The notes under the pieces: model-generated | Told to the model about the DNA's origin: nothing | Seen by the model: only the letters and a program-made list of their open reading frames with translations | Databases searched by the model: none | Source of the DNA: Microbacterium sp. SYP-A9085 | Lineage (GTDB): Bacteria; Actinomycetota; Actinomycetes; Actinomycetales; Microbacteriaceae | Length of the DNA: 64,000 nt | NCBI RefSeq assembly: GCF_009649635.1 | Contig: NZ_WJII01000003.1 | Location: 62,001 to 126,000 of the forward strand | Direction of reading: 5' to 3' | Shown: positions 50,761 through 58,755 of the stretch, piece by piece | How positions within the stretch are numbered: position 1 is the stretch's first letter | Layout: every line of letters starts with the position of its first letter | Made by a program: the position numbers and the translations under genes

Positions 50761-51915
50761 TCAGGCGGTGACCACCTGCGCGGGGCCGACCGCGGCATCC
50801 GGTCCCAGTTCGGCGGCGATCCGGTTCGCCTCCGCGATCAGGGTCTGAACGATCTCGGCCTCGGGCACGGTCTTGATCACCTGCCCCTTCACGAAGATCT
50901 GCCCCTTGCCGTTGCCGGATGCCACACCCAGATCGGCCTCGCGCGCCTCCCCCGGTCCGTTCACGACGCACCCCATCACCGCGACGCGCAGCGGCACGGT
51001 GAGGTCCTTCAGCCCCTCGGTGACAGCGTCGGCAAGCGTGTAGACGTCAACCTGCGCGCGCCCGCACGACGGGCACGACACTATCTCGAGGGTGCGTTCG
51101 CGCAGTCCCAGCGACTGCAGGATCTGCAGCCCCACCTTGACCTCGTCCACCGGCGGCGCCGACAGCGACACCCGGATCGTGTCGCCGATCCCTTCGCCCA
51201 GCAGGATCCCGAACGCCGTCGCCGACTTGATGGTGCCCTGGAACGCCGGTCCGGCCTCGGTGACCCCAAGGTGCAGCGGCCAGTCGCCGCGCTGCGCGAG
51301 CAGGCGGTATGCCTTGACCATGACGACCGGATCGTGGTGCTTGACGGAGATCTTGAAGTCGTGGAAGTCGTGCTCCTCGAACAGGGACGCCTCCCACACG
51401 GCGCTGTCCACGAGCGCCTCCGGCGTCGCCGTGCCGTACTTCTCCAGCAGCCGCTTGTCCAGCGAACCCGCATTCACCCCGATCCGCAGCGAGACGCCGG
51501 CATCCTTCGCCGCCCTCGCAATCTCGCCGACCTTGTCGTCGAACTGCCGGATGTTCCCCGGGTTGACCCGCACGGCGCCGCATCCGGCGTCGATGGCGGC
51601 GAACACGTACTTCGGCTGGAAGTGGATGTCGGCGATCACCGGGATCTGGCTCTTGCGCGCGATGATCGGCAGCGCGTCAGCATCGTCCTGGCTCGGCACA
51701 GCGACCCGCACTATCTCGCACCCGGCCGCCGTCAGCTCGGCGATCTGCTGCAGGGTCCCGTTTATGTCGGTGGTGGGCGTCGTCGTCATCGACTGCACGC
51801 TCACCGGTGCGTCACCGCCGACCAGGACCTTGCCCACCCGGATCTGGCGGCTGCGGCGCCGTGGAGCGAGCACCTGCCGGGCCGGTGCGGGCATCCCGAG
51901 ATTCACTGCTGGCAC
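50761..51915 (-). CDS. ispG: 4-hydroxy-3-methylbut-2-enyl diphosphate synthase (flavodoxin)
   Basis: The 384-residue iron-sulfur enzyme carries out the penultimate step of the MEP isoprenoid pathway, reducing ME-cPP to HMBPP. It has the TIM-barrel core ([20 protein letters not shown] near 40-59; [17 protein letters not shown] near 92) and the 4Fe-4S ligands Cys in [12 protein letters not shown] near 281 and [15 protein letters not shown] near 317. The GTG start follows a TAGGCT hexamer by six nucleotides. The other MEP gene of the window, dxr, is 7 kb away on the same strand, beyond trpEG, rseP and other genes. Confidence 0.97.
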   Translation of the reverse strand: MPAVNLGMPAPARQVLAPRRRSRQIRVGKVLVGGDAPVSVQSMTTTPTTDINGTLQQIAELTAAGCEIVRVAVPSQDDADALPIIARKSQIPVIADIHFQPKYVFAAIDAGCGAVRVNPGNIRQFDDKVGEIARAAKDAGVSLRIGVNAGSLDKRLLEKYGTATPEALVDSAVWEASLFEEHDFHDFKISVKHHDPVVMVKAYRLLAQRGDWPLHLGVTEAGPAFQGTIKSATAFGILLGEGIGDTIRVSLSAPPVDEVKVGLQILQSLGLRERTLEIVSCPSCGRAQVDVYTLADAVTEGLKDLTVPLRVAVMGCVVNGPGEAREADLGVASGNGKGQIFVKGQVIKTVPEAEIVQTLIAEANRIAAELGPDAAVGPAQVVTA

Positions 51916-51921
51916 GCGCTC

Positions 51922-51927
51922 AGCCTA
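51922..51927 (-). promoter_or_regulatory. -10 hexamer TAGGCT for ispG
   Basis: On the minus strand TAGGCT, then GAGCGC, then the GTG at 51915. Confidence 0.5.
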
Positions 51928-51993
51928 CGGCCCGAGCCTCCGGTGGCGCTGGGAGCCGCACGTCACACGGCCGGGCGGCCCCGGGCCGTGTGA

Positions 51994-51999
51994 TAGTTT
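51994..51999 (+). promoter_or_regulatory. Extended -10 TG-TGA-TAGTTT for the trp leader
   Basis: TAGTTT is preceded by TGTGA and followed by CAGCGC and the leader-peptide ATG at 52006, so the leader mRNA should begin at the ATG itself. Confidence 0.55.
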
Positions 52000-52005
52000 C
52001 AGCGC

Positions 52006-52041
52006 ATGATCGCGAACCGTGCCTGGTGGCCCGCCTCCTGA
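52006..52041 (+). CDS. trpL: Tryptophan leader peptide
   Basis: An 11-codon reading frame, MIANRAWWPAS, with two adjacent Trp codons at 52024-52029 and a TGA stop at 52039-52041. It stands immediately upstream of a terminator hairpin and the fused anthranilate synthase gene, the layout of a trp attenuator. Ribosome stalling at the Trp pair would cover the first strand of the downstream hairpins. There is no ribosome-binding site; the -10 spacing predicts a leaderless start. Confidence 0.88.
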   Translation: MIANRAWWPAS

Positions 52042-52088
52042 GGCGGTGTGTTCGCGTGACCCACAGACCGCCCGCGTGGCGGTCTTTC
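52031..52088 (+). promoter_or_regulatory. Tryptophan attenuator
   Basis: Four segments can pair in alternative ways. Segment 1 CCGCCTC (52031-52037) pairs with segment 2 GAGGCGG (52040-52046). Segment 2, as GGCGGT, can instead pair with segment 3 ACCGCC (52067-52072). Segment 3 can pair with segment 4 GGCGGT (52078-52083), forming a terminator stem of up to 8 bp (AGACCGCC with GGCGGTCT) followed by TT. A ribosome stalled on Trp codons blocks segment 1, frees segment 2 to sequester segment 3, and transcription continues. Confidence 0.88.
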
Positions 52089-52123
52089 CTGTCGAGGCCG
52101 CCCGACGATTCGAAAGGCCGGCG

Positions 52124-54034
52124 ATGACACCGAGCCCCGCCTCCGCCGCCCTCGACGCGCTCCGCCGCGGCGATCGCCCGTTCGCGCTGCTCGCGCGGGA
52201 CGGCGCCACCGTCGAGGTGCTCACCGGGCGCGTGGTCGACGTCGATCTGCTCGCCGACATCCCGCTCACCGACCGTGACGGCCGCTCGCAGGAAGTGCTC
52301 GCCCTCGTACCGTTCCGGCAGGTGCGCGAACGCGGCTTCACGTGCCACGACGACGGGGTCCCGCTGCGCTGCCTCGTCGTCGAGGAGCGCACGGCCGTCC
52401 CGCTGGCGGAGGCGCTGGCGGCCCTGCCGGCGACATCGGTGCCGCTCGCGGATGCCGGGTTCGACATCCCGGACGAGGAATACGCGCAGATAGTGCGCAC
52501 CGTGATCGCCGACGAGATAGGCCGCGGGGAGGGCGCGAACTTCGTCATCCGCCGCGACTTCACCGCGACCGTCGACGCCGACCCCACCACGGCCGCACTC
52601 ACCTGGTTCGGCGCGCTGCTCGAACACGAGCGCGGCGCGTACTGGACGTTCCTCGTGTCCACCCCCGGCCACGTCTGCGTGGGGGCGAGCCCCGAGGCCC
52701 ACGTGATAGCCCACGACGGCGTCGTGACGATGAACCCCATCTCGGGCACGTTCCGCCATCCCGCCGGTGGGGCGACCGTCGAGACCCTCAGCACTTTCCT
52801 GCAGTCCACGAAGGAGACCGAGGAACTCTTCATGGTCGTGGACGAGGAGCTCAAGATGATGAGCGCCGTCTGCGCCGACGGCGGCCGGATCACCGGCCCG
52901 CACCTGAAGGAGATGTCGCGGCTCACGCACACCGAGTACGTGCTGCGCGGCCGCAGCGGGATGGACCCGCGCGACATCCTGCGCGAGACGATGTTCGCCC
53001 CCACCGTCACCGGCTCGCCGATGCAGAACGCGTGCGCCGTGATCACGCGCCACGAGCGGACGCCGCGCGGCTACTACTCCGGCGTCGCGGCGCTGTTCAC
53101 GCCCCGCGAGACGCTCACCGTCGGCGAGCCCACCCACGATCTGGACGCGCCGATCCTCATCCGCACCGCATATCTCGTGGACGGACGGCTGCGCGTCCCG
53201 GTGGGCGCGACGCTCGTGCGCCACTCCGACCCTTACGGCGAGGTGAGCGAGACGCACGGCAAGGCTGCCGGCGTCCTCGGGGCCATCGGCGCGGTCCCCC
53301 GCGACCCGGCGATGGACCCGGATGAACCTGCGGCGATGCGGCCACTGGCCGACGACCCGGAGATCGCACGGCTCCTGGCATCCCGGAACGCCCGGCTCGC
53401 CTCGTTCTGGCTGAACCCGCAGGGGACACGGGCGGATGCTCCGTTCGGCGGTCGCACGGCGCTCGTCGTGGACGCGGAGGACCGGTTCACCACGATGCTC
53501 GCACACCAGCTGCATCACCTGGGACTGCACGTACGGATAGCGCCGTGGGATGCCGTCACCGACGAGGATCTGGACGCCGCGGACCTCGTCGTGGCCGGGC
53601 CCGGCCCCGGTGACCCGGGCGATGCCGCGAGCCCCCGGATTGAGCGGATGCGCGATGTCGTGTCACGGCGGCGGGCGGCGGGGGCGTCGCTGCTGGCGGT
53701 GTGCCTGAGCCACCAGATCCTCGCCGACACGCTCGGGATCCCCCTCGCCCCGCTCGCGCGGCCGCACCAGGGCCTGCAGAAGACCGTCGACGTGTTCGGT
53801 CAGGCGGCCTCGCTCGGCTTCTACAACACATTCACCGCGCGCGTCGTCCCCGGTACGCGACAGTACGGCGCCGTGGAGGTGGCGGCGGATGCCGAGACCG
53901 GCGACGTGTACGCGCTGCGCGGTCCCGGGTTCGCGTCGGTGCAGGGGCACCTCGAGTCGATCCTGTCCCGCGACGGACTGCACACCCTGGAGCGCCTCGC
54001 GGCGCATGCGCTGGCTACCGACCCAGCAACGTGA
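52124..54034 (+). CDS. trpEG: Fused anthranilate synthase TrpE-TrpG
   Basis: The protein has 636 residues. Residues 1 to about 435 are the chorismate-binding synthase: MNPISGTFRHP near 206, HTEYVLRGRSGMDPRDILRE near 268, and the signature GSPMQNACAVITRHERTPRG near 296. Residues from about 445 are a class I glutamine amidotransferase with Cys in AVCLSHQILADTLG near 525 and His/Glu in SVQGHLESIL near 606-615. Fused forms of this type include streptomycete TrpE2/TrpEG and phenazine PhzE, so ADIC synthase is an alternative, but the Trp leader supports anthranilate. GAAAGG precedes the ATG. No other trp gene is in the window. It overlaps rseP tail to tail by 20 nt. Confidence 0.93.
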   Translation: MTPSPASAALDALRRGDRPFALLARDGATVEVLTGRVVDVDLLADIPLTDRDGRSQEVLALVPFRQVRERGFTCHDDGVPLRCLVVEERTAVPLAEALAALPATSVPLADAGFDIPDEEYAQIVRTVIADEIGRGEGANFVIRRDFTATVDADPTTAALTWFGALLEHERGAYWTFLVSTPGHVCVGASPEAHVIAHDGVVTMNPISGTFRHPAGGATVETLSTFLQSTKETEELFMVVDEELKMMSAVCADGGRITGPHLKEMSRLTHTEYVLRGRSGMDPRDILRETMFAPTVTGSPMQNACAVITRHERTPRGYYSGVAALFTPRETLTVGEPTHDLDAPILIRTAYLVDGRLRVPVGATLVRHSDPYGEVSETHGKAAGVLGAIGAVPRDPAMDPDEPAAMRPLADDPEIARLLASRNARLASFWLNPQGTRADAPFGGRTALVVDAEDRFTTMLAHQLHHLGLHVRIAPWDAVTDEDLDAADLVVAGPGPGDPGDAASPRIERMRDVVSRRRAAGASLLAVCLSHQILADTLGIPLAPLARPHQGLQKTVDVFGQAASLGFYNTFTARVVPGTRQYGAVEVAADAETGDVYALRGPGFASVQGHLESILSRDGLHTLERLAAHALATDPAT

Positions 54035-55289
54035 TCGGGTTTATCACGTCGGCGAGGATCAGCACCGCGCCCATCGCTATCAGCAGCACCACGACCACGA
54101 ACGTCACCGGCACGAGCCGGGTCGCGTCGACCGGCTTCGGCGGCGGACGGCGGAAGATCCTCGACCAGGCGCGCTTTACGCCATCCCACAGCGCGACCAC
54201 GACATGACCGCCGTCCAGCGGCAGCAGCGGCACGAGGTTGAACACGAACAGCGACACGTTCAGCGATCCGAGGAGCACGAGCAGGAAGGCCACCCGGTCC
54301 AGGACCGGCGCCGCCGAGGACGCCGCCTCGCCGGCGAGCACGCCCACGCCGACCGGTGACAGCGGGCTGTTCGGGTCGCGCTGACCGCCGGTGACGGTGG
54401 ACTGCACGACGCCGTAGAGCTTCTGCGGCAACTGCACGATGATCTCGGCGACCGCCCCCACGTTCTGGAACGCCGCGACGGGCCCCGACCACAGCGGCTG
54501 ACGCACGTAGTCGACCCGGGAGGTGATGCCCGCGAACCCCACCTCGGCGCCGTCCACGGTGCGGGCCGCCGGTGTGAGCTGCAGCGTCAGCGCATGTCCG
54601 TCGCGGTCGACGACGACCGGGATGCTGCGACCTGCGGACCGCTGGATGACGGCCGACGCCTCGCCGAACGTGGAGGTCGCGGTGCCGTCGACGGACACTA
54701 TCCGGTCGCCCGGCCGGACACCGGCCGTGCGCGCGGGCGACGCGGGGTCGGCGGCCGCGCAGGACGTCGCCCCCGCGGCGGGCACGCATGCGCTCACCTG
54801 GGCGATCGTGGTGGTGGCCGTCTGCACGCCGATCCCGCTGAACGCTATCGCGAACAGCACGATGGCCAGCAGCAGGTTCATCACCGGCCCGCCGAGCATC
54901 ACTATCACGCGCTTGTACACCGGCAGCCGGTAGAACACCCGGGTATCGCCGTCGCCGTCGAGCGTTTCGTCGTTGGCGGCGCGGGCATCCTGCACCATCG
55001 TGGCGAAGAACCCGCCGCCGGCGCGGCCGCCGCGCGCGGCATCCCGGGGCGACGGAGGGTACATGCCGGCCATCGAGATGTAGCCGCCGAGCGGGATCGC
55101 CTTGATCCCGTATTCGGTCTCGCCCTTGCGCCGCGAGAACAGCGTCGGACCGAACCCGATCATGTACTGGCCGACCCGCACGCCGAACAGCTTCGCCGGC
55201 AGCAGATGGCCGATCTCGTGCAGGGCGATCGACACGGCCAGGCCCACCAGGACCAGGACGATGCCGATGACGAAGGCGAGGGCGGTCAC
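54015..55289 (-). CDS. rseP: Site-2 protease family zinc metalloprotease (RseP/Rip1-like)
   Basis: The 424-residue membrane protease cleaves anti-sigma factors or similar membrane substrates inside the bilayer. The zinc motif HEIGH is at residues 24-28 in the first helix. A PDZ domain lies near 185-260 (AGVRPGDRIVSVDGTATSTF), and the third zinc ligand is in NLVPLLPLDGGHV near 365. A conserved GYGIKAIPLGGYISMAGM-type membrane-reentrant loop is present (EYGIKAIPLGGYISMAGM near 58-75). The GTG start lies seven nucleotides after TACCGT. It belongs to the dxr-rseP-ispG neighbourhood typical of actinobacteria, here interrupted by other genes. Confidence 0.95.
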   Translation of the reverse strand: MTALAFVIGIVLVLVGLAVSIALHEIGHLLPAKLFGVRVGQYMIGFGPTLFSRRKGETEYGIKAIPLGGYISMAGMYPPSPRDAARGGRAGGGFFATMVQDARAANDETLDGDGDTRVFYRLPVYKRVIVMLGGPVMNLLLAIVLFAIAFSGIGVQTATTTIAQVSACVPAAGATSCAAADPASPARTAGVRPGDRIVSVDGTATSTFGEASAVIQRSAGRSIPVVVDRDGHALTLQLTPAARTVDGAEVGFAGITSRVDYVRQPLWSGPVAAFQNVGAVAEIIVQLPQKLYGVVQSTVTGGQRDPNSPLSPVGVGVLAGEAASSAAPVLDRVAFLLVLLGSLNVSLFVFNLVPLLPLDGGHVVVALWDGVKRAWSRIFRRPPPKPVDATRLVPVTFVVVVLLIAMGAVLILADVINPITLLGR

Positions 55290-55296
55290 GCCCCTC

Positions 55297-55302
55297 ACGG
55301 TA
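55297..55302 (-). promoter_or_regulatory. -10 hexamer TACCGT for rseP
   Basis: On the minus strand TACCGT, then GAGGGGC (7 nt), then the GTG at 55289. GAGGGG could alternatively serve as a close Shine-Dalgarno. Confidence 0.45.
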
Positions 55303-55308
55303 CCGGGA

Positions 55309-55404
55309 CCGGCTTTGAGTCCGCCGTGCGGCGCCCCGCACGCAGGACTCCCCGTGCCGGCTTCGAGTCCGCCGTGCGGCGCCGCGGACGCGGGACTCGC
55401 CGTA
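55309..55404. repeat. Direct repeat family E: two 48-nt self-complementary units
   Basis: Units at 55309-55356 and 55357-55404 begin CCGGCTTTGAGTCC and CCGGCTTCGAGTCC. Each can fold: GAGTCC with GGACTC in the first copy (GAGTCC with GGACTC-like GGGACTC in the second), and GTGCGG with CCGCAC in the first. The pair fills the divergent region between rseP and the next gene and runs into that gene's -10. Confidence 0.9.
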
Positions 55405-55408
55405 CGCT
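55403..55408 (+). promoter_or_regulatory. -10 hexamer TACGCT for the His/Met-rich membrane protein gene
   Basis: TACGCT, then GGAGGG, then the GTG at 55415. Confidence 0.5.
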
Positions 55409-55414
55409 GGAGGG

Positions 55415-56008
55415 GTGGATCGCCAGGCCCTCCGTCGTGTCCGCGCCCTGCGCGGCGCCGTGGCATCGGTCGCGGCCACCCTGCTGGCGGCGACCGGGCA
55501 CACGCTCGCGGGCGCCGGCGCCCCTTCGGCGCTGCTGATGGCGATCACGGCGGTGCTGGCGACGCCGCTGGCGGTGGCCCTCGTCGGCCGCCGGCCGTCC
55601 GTGCTGCGCACGAGCGCCGCGGTGGCGGCCGCGCAGGTCGTGTTCCACGTGCAGTTCGTGCTGTTCGCCGACCCGGGCGCGGTCGTCTACACGCCGACGG
55701 CCGGGATGGCCGGCCACGCCGCGCACATGACGATGACGAATGCGACATCCGCGATGCACTCCGCGGATTCGCCGATGATCCTCGCGCACATCGCGGTTGC
55801 ACTGGTAACGGTCGTCGTGCTGCACCGCGGGGAGCGGATGCTGCAGGCGCTCGGTCGCGGCATCCGCCGCCTGCTGCCGCACATCGTCCTCACCGCCCCG
55901 CTGCCGGCGGTGCGCCGGAAGCGGGTCCCGCTTCTCGTCGTGACCCTGCGTCCCGACATGATTCTCGGATCGGGACTGTCACGACGCGGGCCTCCGCTGG
56001 CGGCGTGA
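55415..56008 (+). CDS. Membrane protein with a His/Met-rich loop, next to ycnI
   Basis: The 197-residue protein has about four hydrophobic segments. Between the third and fourth is an extracytoplasmic loop with many His and Met residues (GMAGHAAHMTMTNATSAMHS near 95-114), the composition of copper-binding segments. It lies 134 nt upstream of a YcnI-like copper protein gene in the same direction. A role in copper handling is therefore plausible but inferred from composition and context. The C-terminal 50 residues are basic and cytosolic. Confidence 0.75.
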   Translation: MDRQALRRVRALRGAVASVAATLLAATGHTLAGAGAPSALLMAITAVLATPLAVALVGRRPSVLRTSAAVAAAQVVFHVQFVLFADPGAVVYTPTAGMAGHAAHMTMTNATSAMHSADSPMILAHIAVALVTVVVLHRGERMLQALGRGIRRLLPHIVLTAPLPAVRRKRVPLLVVTLRPDMILGSGLSRRGPPLAA

Positions 56009-56142
56009 CCCATCGGTGCGGATGACCGCACACCCATCCCGCGGCACGGGCTCCCCGTCAGCGCGCCGACGCGCGCGCCGCCGCACATTCTCGCCCGGGA
56101 GGCCGGCCTGTCCGCCGCCCGGCGACTCGACGAAAGACATCC

Positions 56143-56799
56143 ATGACACACGCATCTGCCCGCCTCGCCGCGGGCCTGGCCGCCGGCATCCTGCTCGCGG
56201 TCGCCGTTCCCCTGGCCGCATCCGCACACGTGGAGGTCGGCCCCGACACCGCCCCCGCGGGCGCCACCACGCCGCTGACGTTCTCGTTCCACCACGGCTG
56301 CAACGACTCGCCCACCACATCGCTGACCGTCACGATCCCCGACGGTGTGGGAAACGCCGCCCCGGTCTACGAGGGCGGGTGGACCATCCAGCGCACCCTC
56401 GGCGGCAACGGCGTCCCCACCGAGGTCACCTTCACGGCTGCGCATCCGATCGAGAGCGGCGTGGCTGCCTCGGTCTCGATGGACGTGCTGTTCGACACGT
56501 CGGCGGCCGGAAAGACCGTGACGTTCCCGGTCGTGCAGACCTGCGTCACCGGATCGACGGCGTGGACCCAGGTGCCCGCCGCGGGGCAGAGCGCCGAGGA
56601 CCTCGACAATCCCGCGCCGGCGGTCGCGGTCGGTGCGGCCACCGGCGCGGCATCCGACCACCACGGCCCGCAGGCCGAGGCATCCCCCGCCGCCGACCCG
56701 GTCGCGCGCTGGCTCGGCGGCGGGGGCCTTGCCGCCGGGGTCGCAGCTCTCGCGATCGCCGTGGTGTCGATCCTTCGGCGGCGGCGCGCGCGGGCCTGA
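56143..56799 (+). CDS. ycnI: YcnI family (DUF1775) copper-binding membrane protein
   Basis: A 218-residue exported protein. The signal peptide (ARLAAGLAAGILLAVAVPLA, cleavage after AASA near residue 27) leaves an N-terminal His: HVEVGPDTAPAG. In Bacillus YcnI this His and a Trp bind Cu(II). The DUF1775 beta-sandwich extends to about residue 150 with FHHGCNDSPT and VVQTCVTGS, whose two Cys could form a disulfide. After a linker with a HH pair comes a single C-terminal transmembrane helix (GGGLAAGVAALAIAVVSILR) and an RRRRAR stop-transfer. GAAAGAC precedes the ATG. Confidence 0.9.
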   Translation: MTHASARLAAGLAAGILLAVAVPLAASAHVEVGPDTAPAGATTPLTFSFHHGCNDSPTTSLTVTIPDGVGNAAPVYEGGWTIQRTLGGNGVPTEVTFTAAHPIESGVAASVSMDVLFDTSAAGKTVTFPVVQTCVTGSTAWTQVPAAGQSAEDLDNPAPAVAVGAATGAASDHHGPQAEASPAADPVARWLGGGGLAAGVAALAIAVVSILRRRRARA

Positions 56800-56862
56800 C
56801 CGTTCGGGCGGGAGGTTGGCGCGGCGGCCGGGGGCACCGTGCAGTGAGATGATGGACCGGCC

Positions 56863-58506
56863 ATGACCCGCGACGATTCCGCACCCGCCAACCTCCCGCC
56901 CGTCCTGCGGCCCGAGCATCCCCCCGTCCGTTCCCTCGCCGACCTCGCCGCGCGCGTGGACGGCCAGCTGCGCGGCCCCGACGCCACGCTGACCGGCATC
57001 ACCCTGGCCACCGCGGACCTGCGGCCCGGGGAGGCGTTCGTCGCTATCCGCGGCGCGAATCGGCACGGCGCCGAGTTCGCGGCGGCCGCCGCCGAGAAGG
57101 GCGCGGTGGCCGTCATCACCGACGCGCACGGCGCCGGCATCGCGGCGGACTCGGGCCTGCCGGTGGTCGTGGTGGACGACCCGCGGGCGCGGCTCGGCGA
57201 CCTGTCGGCGTGGGTGTACGGCACCGGCGCCGACGACCGGCTGCCGCTGCTGCTGGGCACGACCGGGACGAACGGCAAGACCAGCGTCTCGCATCTCCTG
57301 GAGGGCATCCTCGGCCAGCTCGGCATCGTCACCGGGCTCTCGTCCACCGCCGAACGCCACATCGCCGGAGAGGTCATCGTCTCGCGACTGACCACACCCG
57401 AGGCATCCGAGTTCCACGCGCTGCTGGCACTGATGCGCGAGCGCGGCGTGCAGGCGGTGGCCGTGGAGGTCAGCGCGCAGGCGCTGAGCCGGCACCGCGT
57501 CGACGGTCTCATGTTCGATGTCGCCGGTTTCACGAACCTGTCGCACGACCACCTCGACGACTACGCCGACATGGAGGAGTACTTCCAGGCGAAGGTGCCC
57601 CTGTTCACCGCCGCCCGCTCGCGTCGCGCCGTGGTCTGCCTGGACTCGACGGCCGGCGCGCGGATCGCCGGGCACTGCGAAGTGCCGTACACGACGATCA
57701 TCACGCCCGCGATAGCGGCGGATCCGGATGCCGCCGCCGACTGGACGGTCGAGATCGTGCAGGAGCGTCCGGACGGGACGACGTTCACGCTGCGCGGCCC
57801 GGCCGGAGCGCTGACCACCGTGGTGCCCACGATCGGACGGCACATGGCGGCGAACGCGGGCCTGGCGATAGTCATGCTGCTCGAGGCGGGGTACGCGTGG
57901 GGCGACATCGTCGCGGCTCTGGACGGCGGGCGCATCGACGCGCACCTGCCGGGCCGCACCCAGCTCGTGTCCGGAACGGCCGGACCGGCCGTGTATGTCG
58001 ACTTCGGCCATTCGCCGGACGCGTTCGAGAAGACGCTCGCGGCCGTGCGGCGGGTCACGCCCGGCCGGGTGCTCATGCTGTTCGGCGCGGACGGGGACCG
58101 CGACGCCACAAAGCGGTTCGACATGAGCCGCACCGCGGTTCAGGGCAGCGACATCCTCGTCATCACGGATCATCACCCCCGCTTCGAGGACCCGGATGCC
58201 ATCCGGGCCACGCTCGTGGAGGGGGCGCGTCGCGCGCAGCCGGATGCCGAGATCCACGAGTTCTCGCCGCCCGAGCGTGCCATCCGGGAGGCGGTATCGC
58301 TCGTCGGCGACGGCGACGCTATCCTGTGGGCCGGTCCCGGCCACCAGGACTACCGCGACATCCGAGGTCGCCGCGCCCCGTACTCGGCGCGTGAGCTCGC
58401 CCGACGGGCCCTCCGCGACGCGGGCTGGCCGGTACCGGAGCCGTCCTGGCCGGTCCCCTACCCTGCGGATGCCACCCCGGCATCCGACCCCGAGCGCCCC
58501 GCGTAA
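56863..58506 (+). CDS. MurE-like Mur ligase family protein
   Basis: The 547-residue protein has the three Mur ligase domains: the N-terminal substrate domain (VRSLADLAARVDGQLRGPDA), the ATP-binding domain with the P-loop LGTTGTNGKTSVSHLLEGIL near 131-150, and the C-terminal domain. It aligns best with MurE, which adds the third peptide residue to UDP-MurNAc-L-Ala-D-Glu. The DNPR box that recognises meso-diaminopimelate in DAP-type MurE reads DHHPR here near residue 436, so DAP specificity should not be assumed. There is no dcw (division and cell wall) cluster around it, so it is probably a second, specialised Mur ligase. Confidence 0.85.
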   Translation: MTRDDSAPANLPPVLRPEHPPVRSLADLAARVDGQLRGPDATLTGITLATADLRPGEAFVAIRGANRHGAEFAAAAAEKGAVAVITDAHGAGIAADSGLPVVVVDDPRARLGDLSAWVYGTGADDRLPLLLGTTGTNGKTSVSHLLEGILGQLGIVTGLSSTAERHIAGEVIVSRLTTPEASEFHALLALMRERGVQAVAVEVSAQALSRHRVDGLMFDVAGFTNLSHDHLDDYADMEEYFQAKVPLFTAARSRRAVVCLDSTAGARIAGHCEVPYTTIITPAIAADPDAAADWTVEIVQERPDGTTFTLRGPAGALTTVVPTIGRHMAANAGLAIVMLLEAGYAWGDIVAALDGGRIDAHLPGRTQLVSGTAGPAVYVDFGHSPDAFEKTLAAVRRVTPGRVLMLFGADGDRDATKRFDMSRTAVQGSDILVITDHHPRFEDPDAIRATLVEGARRAQPDAEIHEFSPPERAIREAVSLVGDGDAILWAGPGHQDYRDIRGRRAPYSARELARRALRDAGWPVPEPSWPVPYPADATPASDPERPA

Positions 58507-58530
58507 CCTCGCGCTCCCTCCCGCCCTCCC

Positions 58531-58750
58531 GCGAGGCATCCCCCAAATTCGCGAGGCATCCCCCAAATTCGCGAGGCATCCCCCAAATTCGCGAGACATC
58601 CCCGCACATCTCGAGGCTGCGTCGGGGAATTCGAGGCTGCCTCGCGGAGTTTAGGGCTGTCTCGCGGAGTTTAGGGCTGTCTCGCGGAGTTCGGGGCTGT
58701 CTCGCGGAGTTCGGGGATGCCTCGCGGAGTTCGGGGCTGCCTCGCGGGGC
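58531..58750. repeat. Palindromic array 2: eleven 20-nt units
   Basis: The span is 11 exact 20-nt steps. The left units begin GCGAGGCATCCCCCAAATTC at 58531, 58551 and 58571. The centre is near 58626. The right units are the inverted form with drift (for example TTAGGGCTGTCTCGCGGAGT at 58651 and 58671). It starts 24 nt after the MurE-like stop and ends 5 nt before the dxr stop. The unit matches array 1 at 21121-21326. Confidence 0.95.
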
Positions 58751-58755
58751 GAGGG

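Noticed and set aside
55687..58599. 970-codon minus-strand frame antisense to ycnI and the MurE-like gene
   Set aside because: No recognisable domain, opposite to two well-supported genes, and it starts in repeat DNA.
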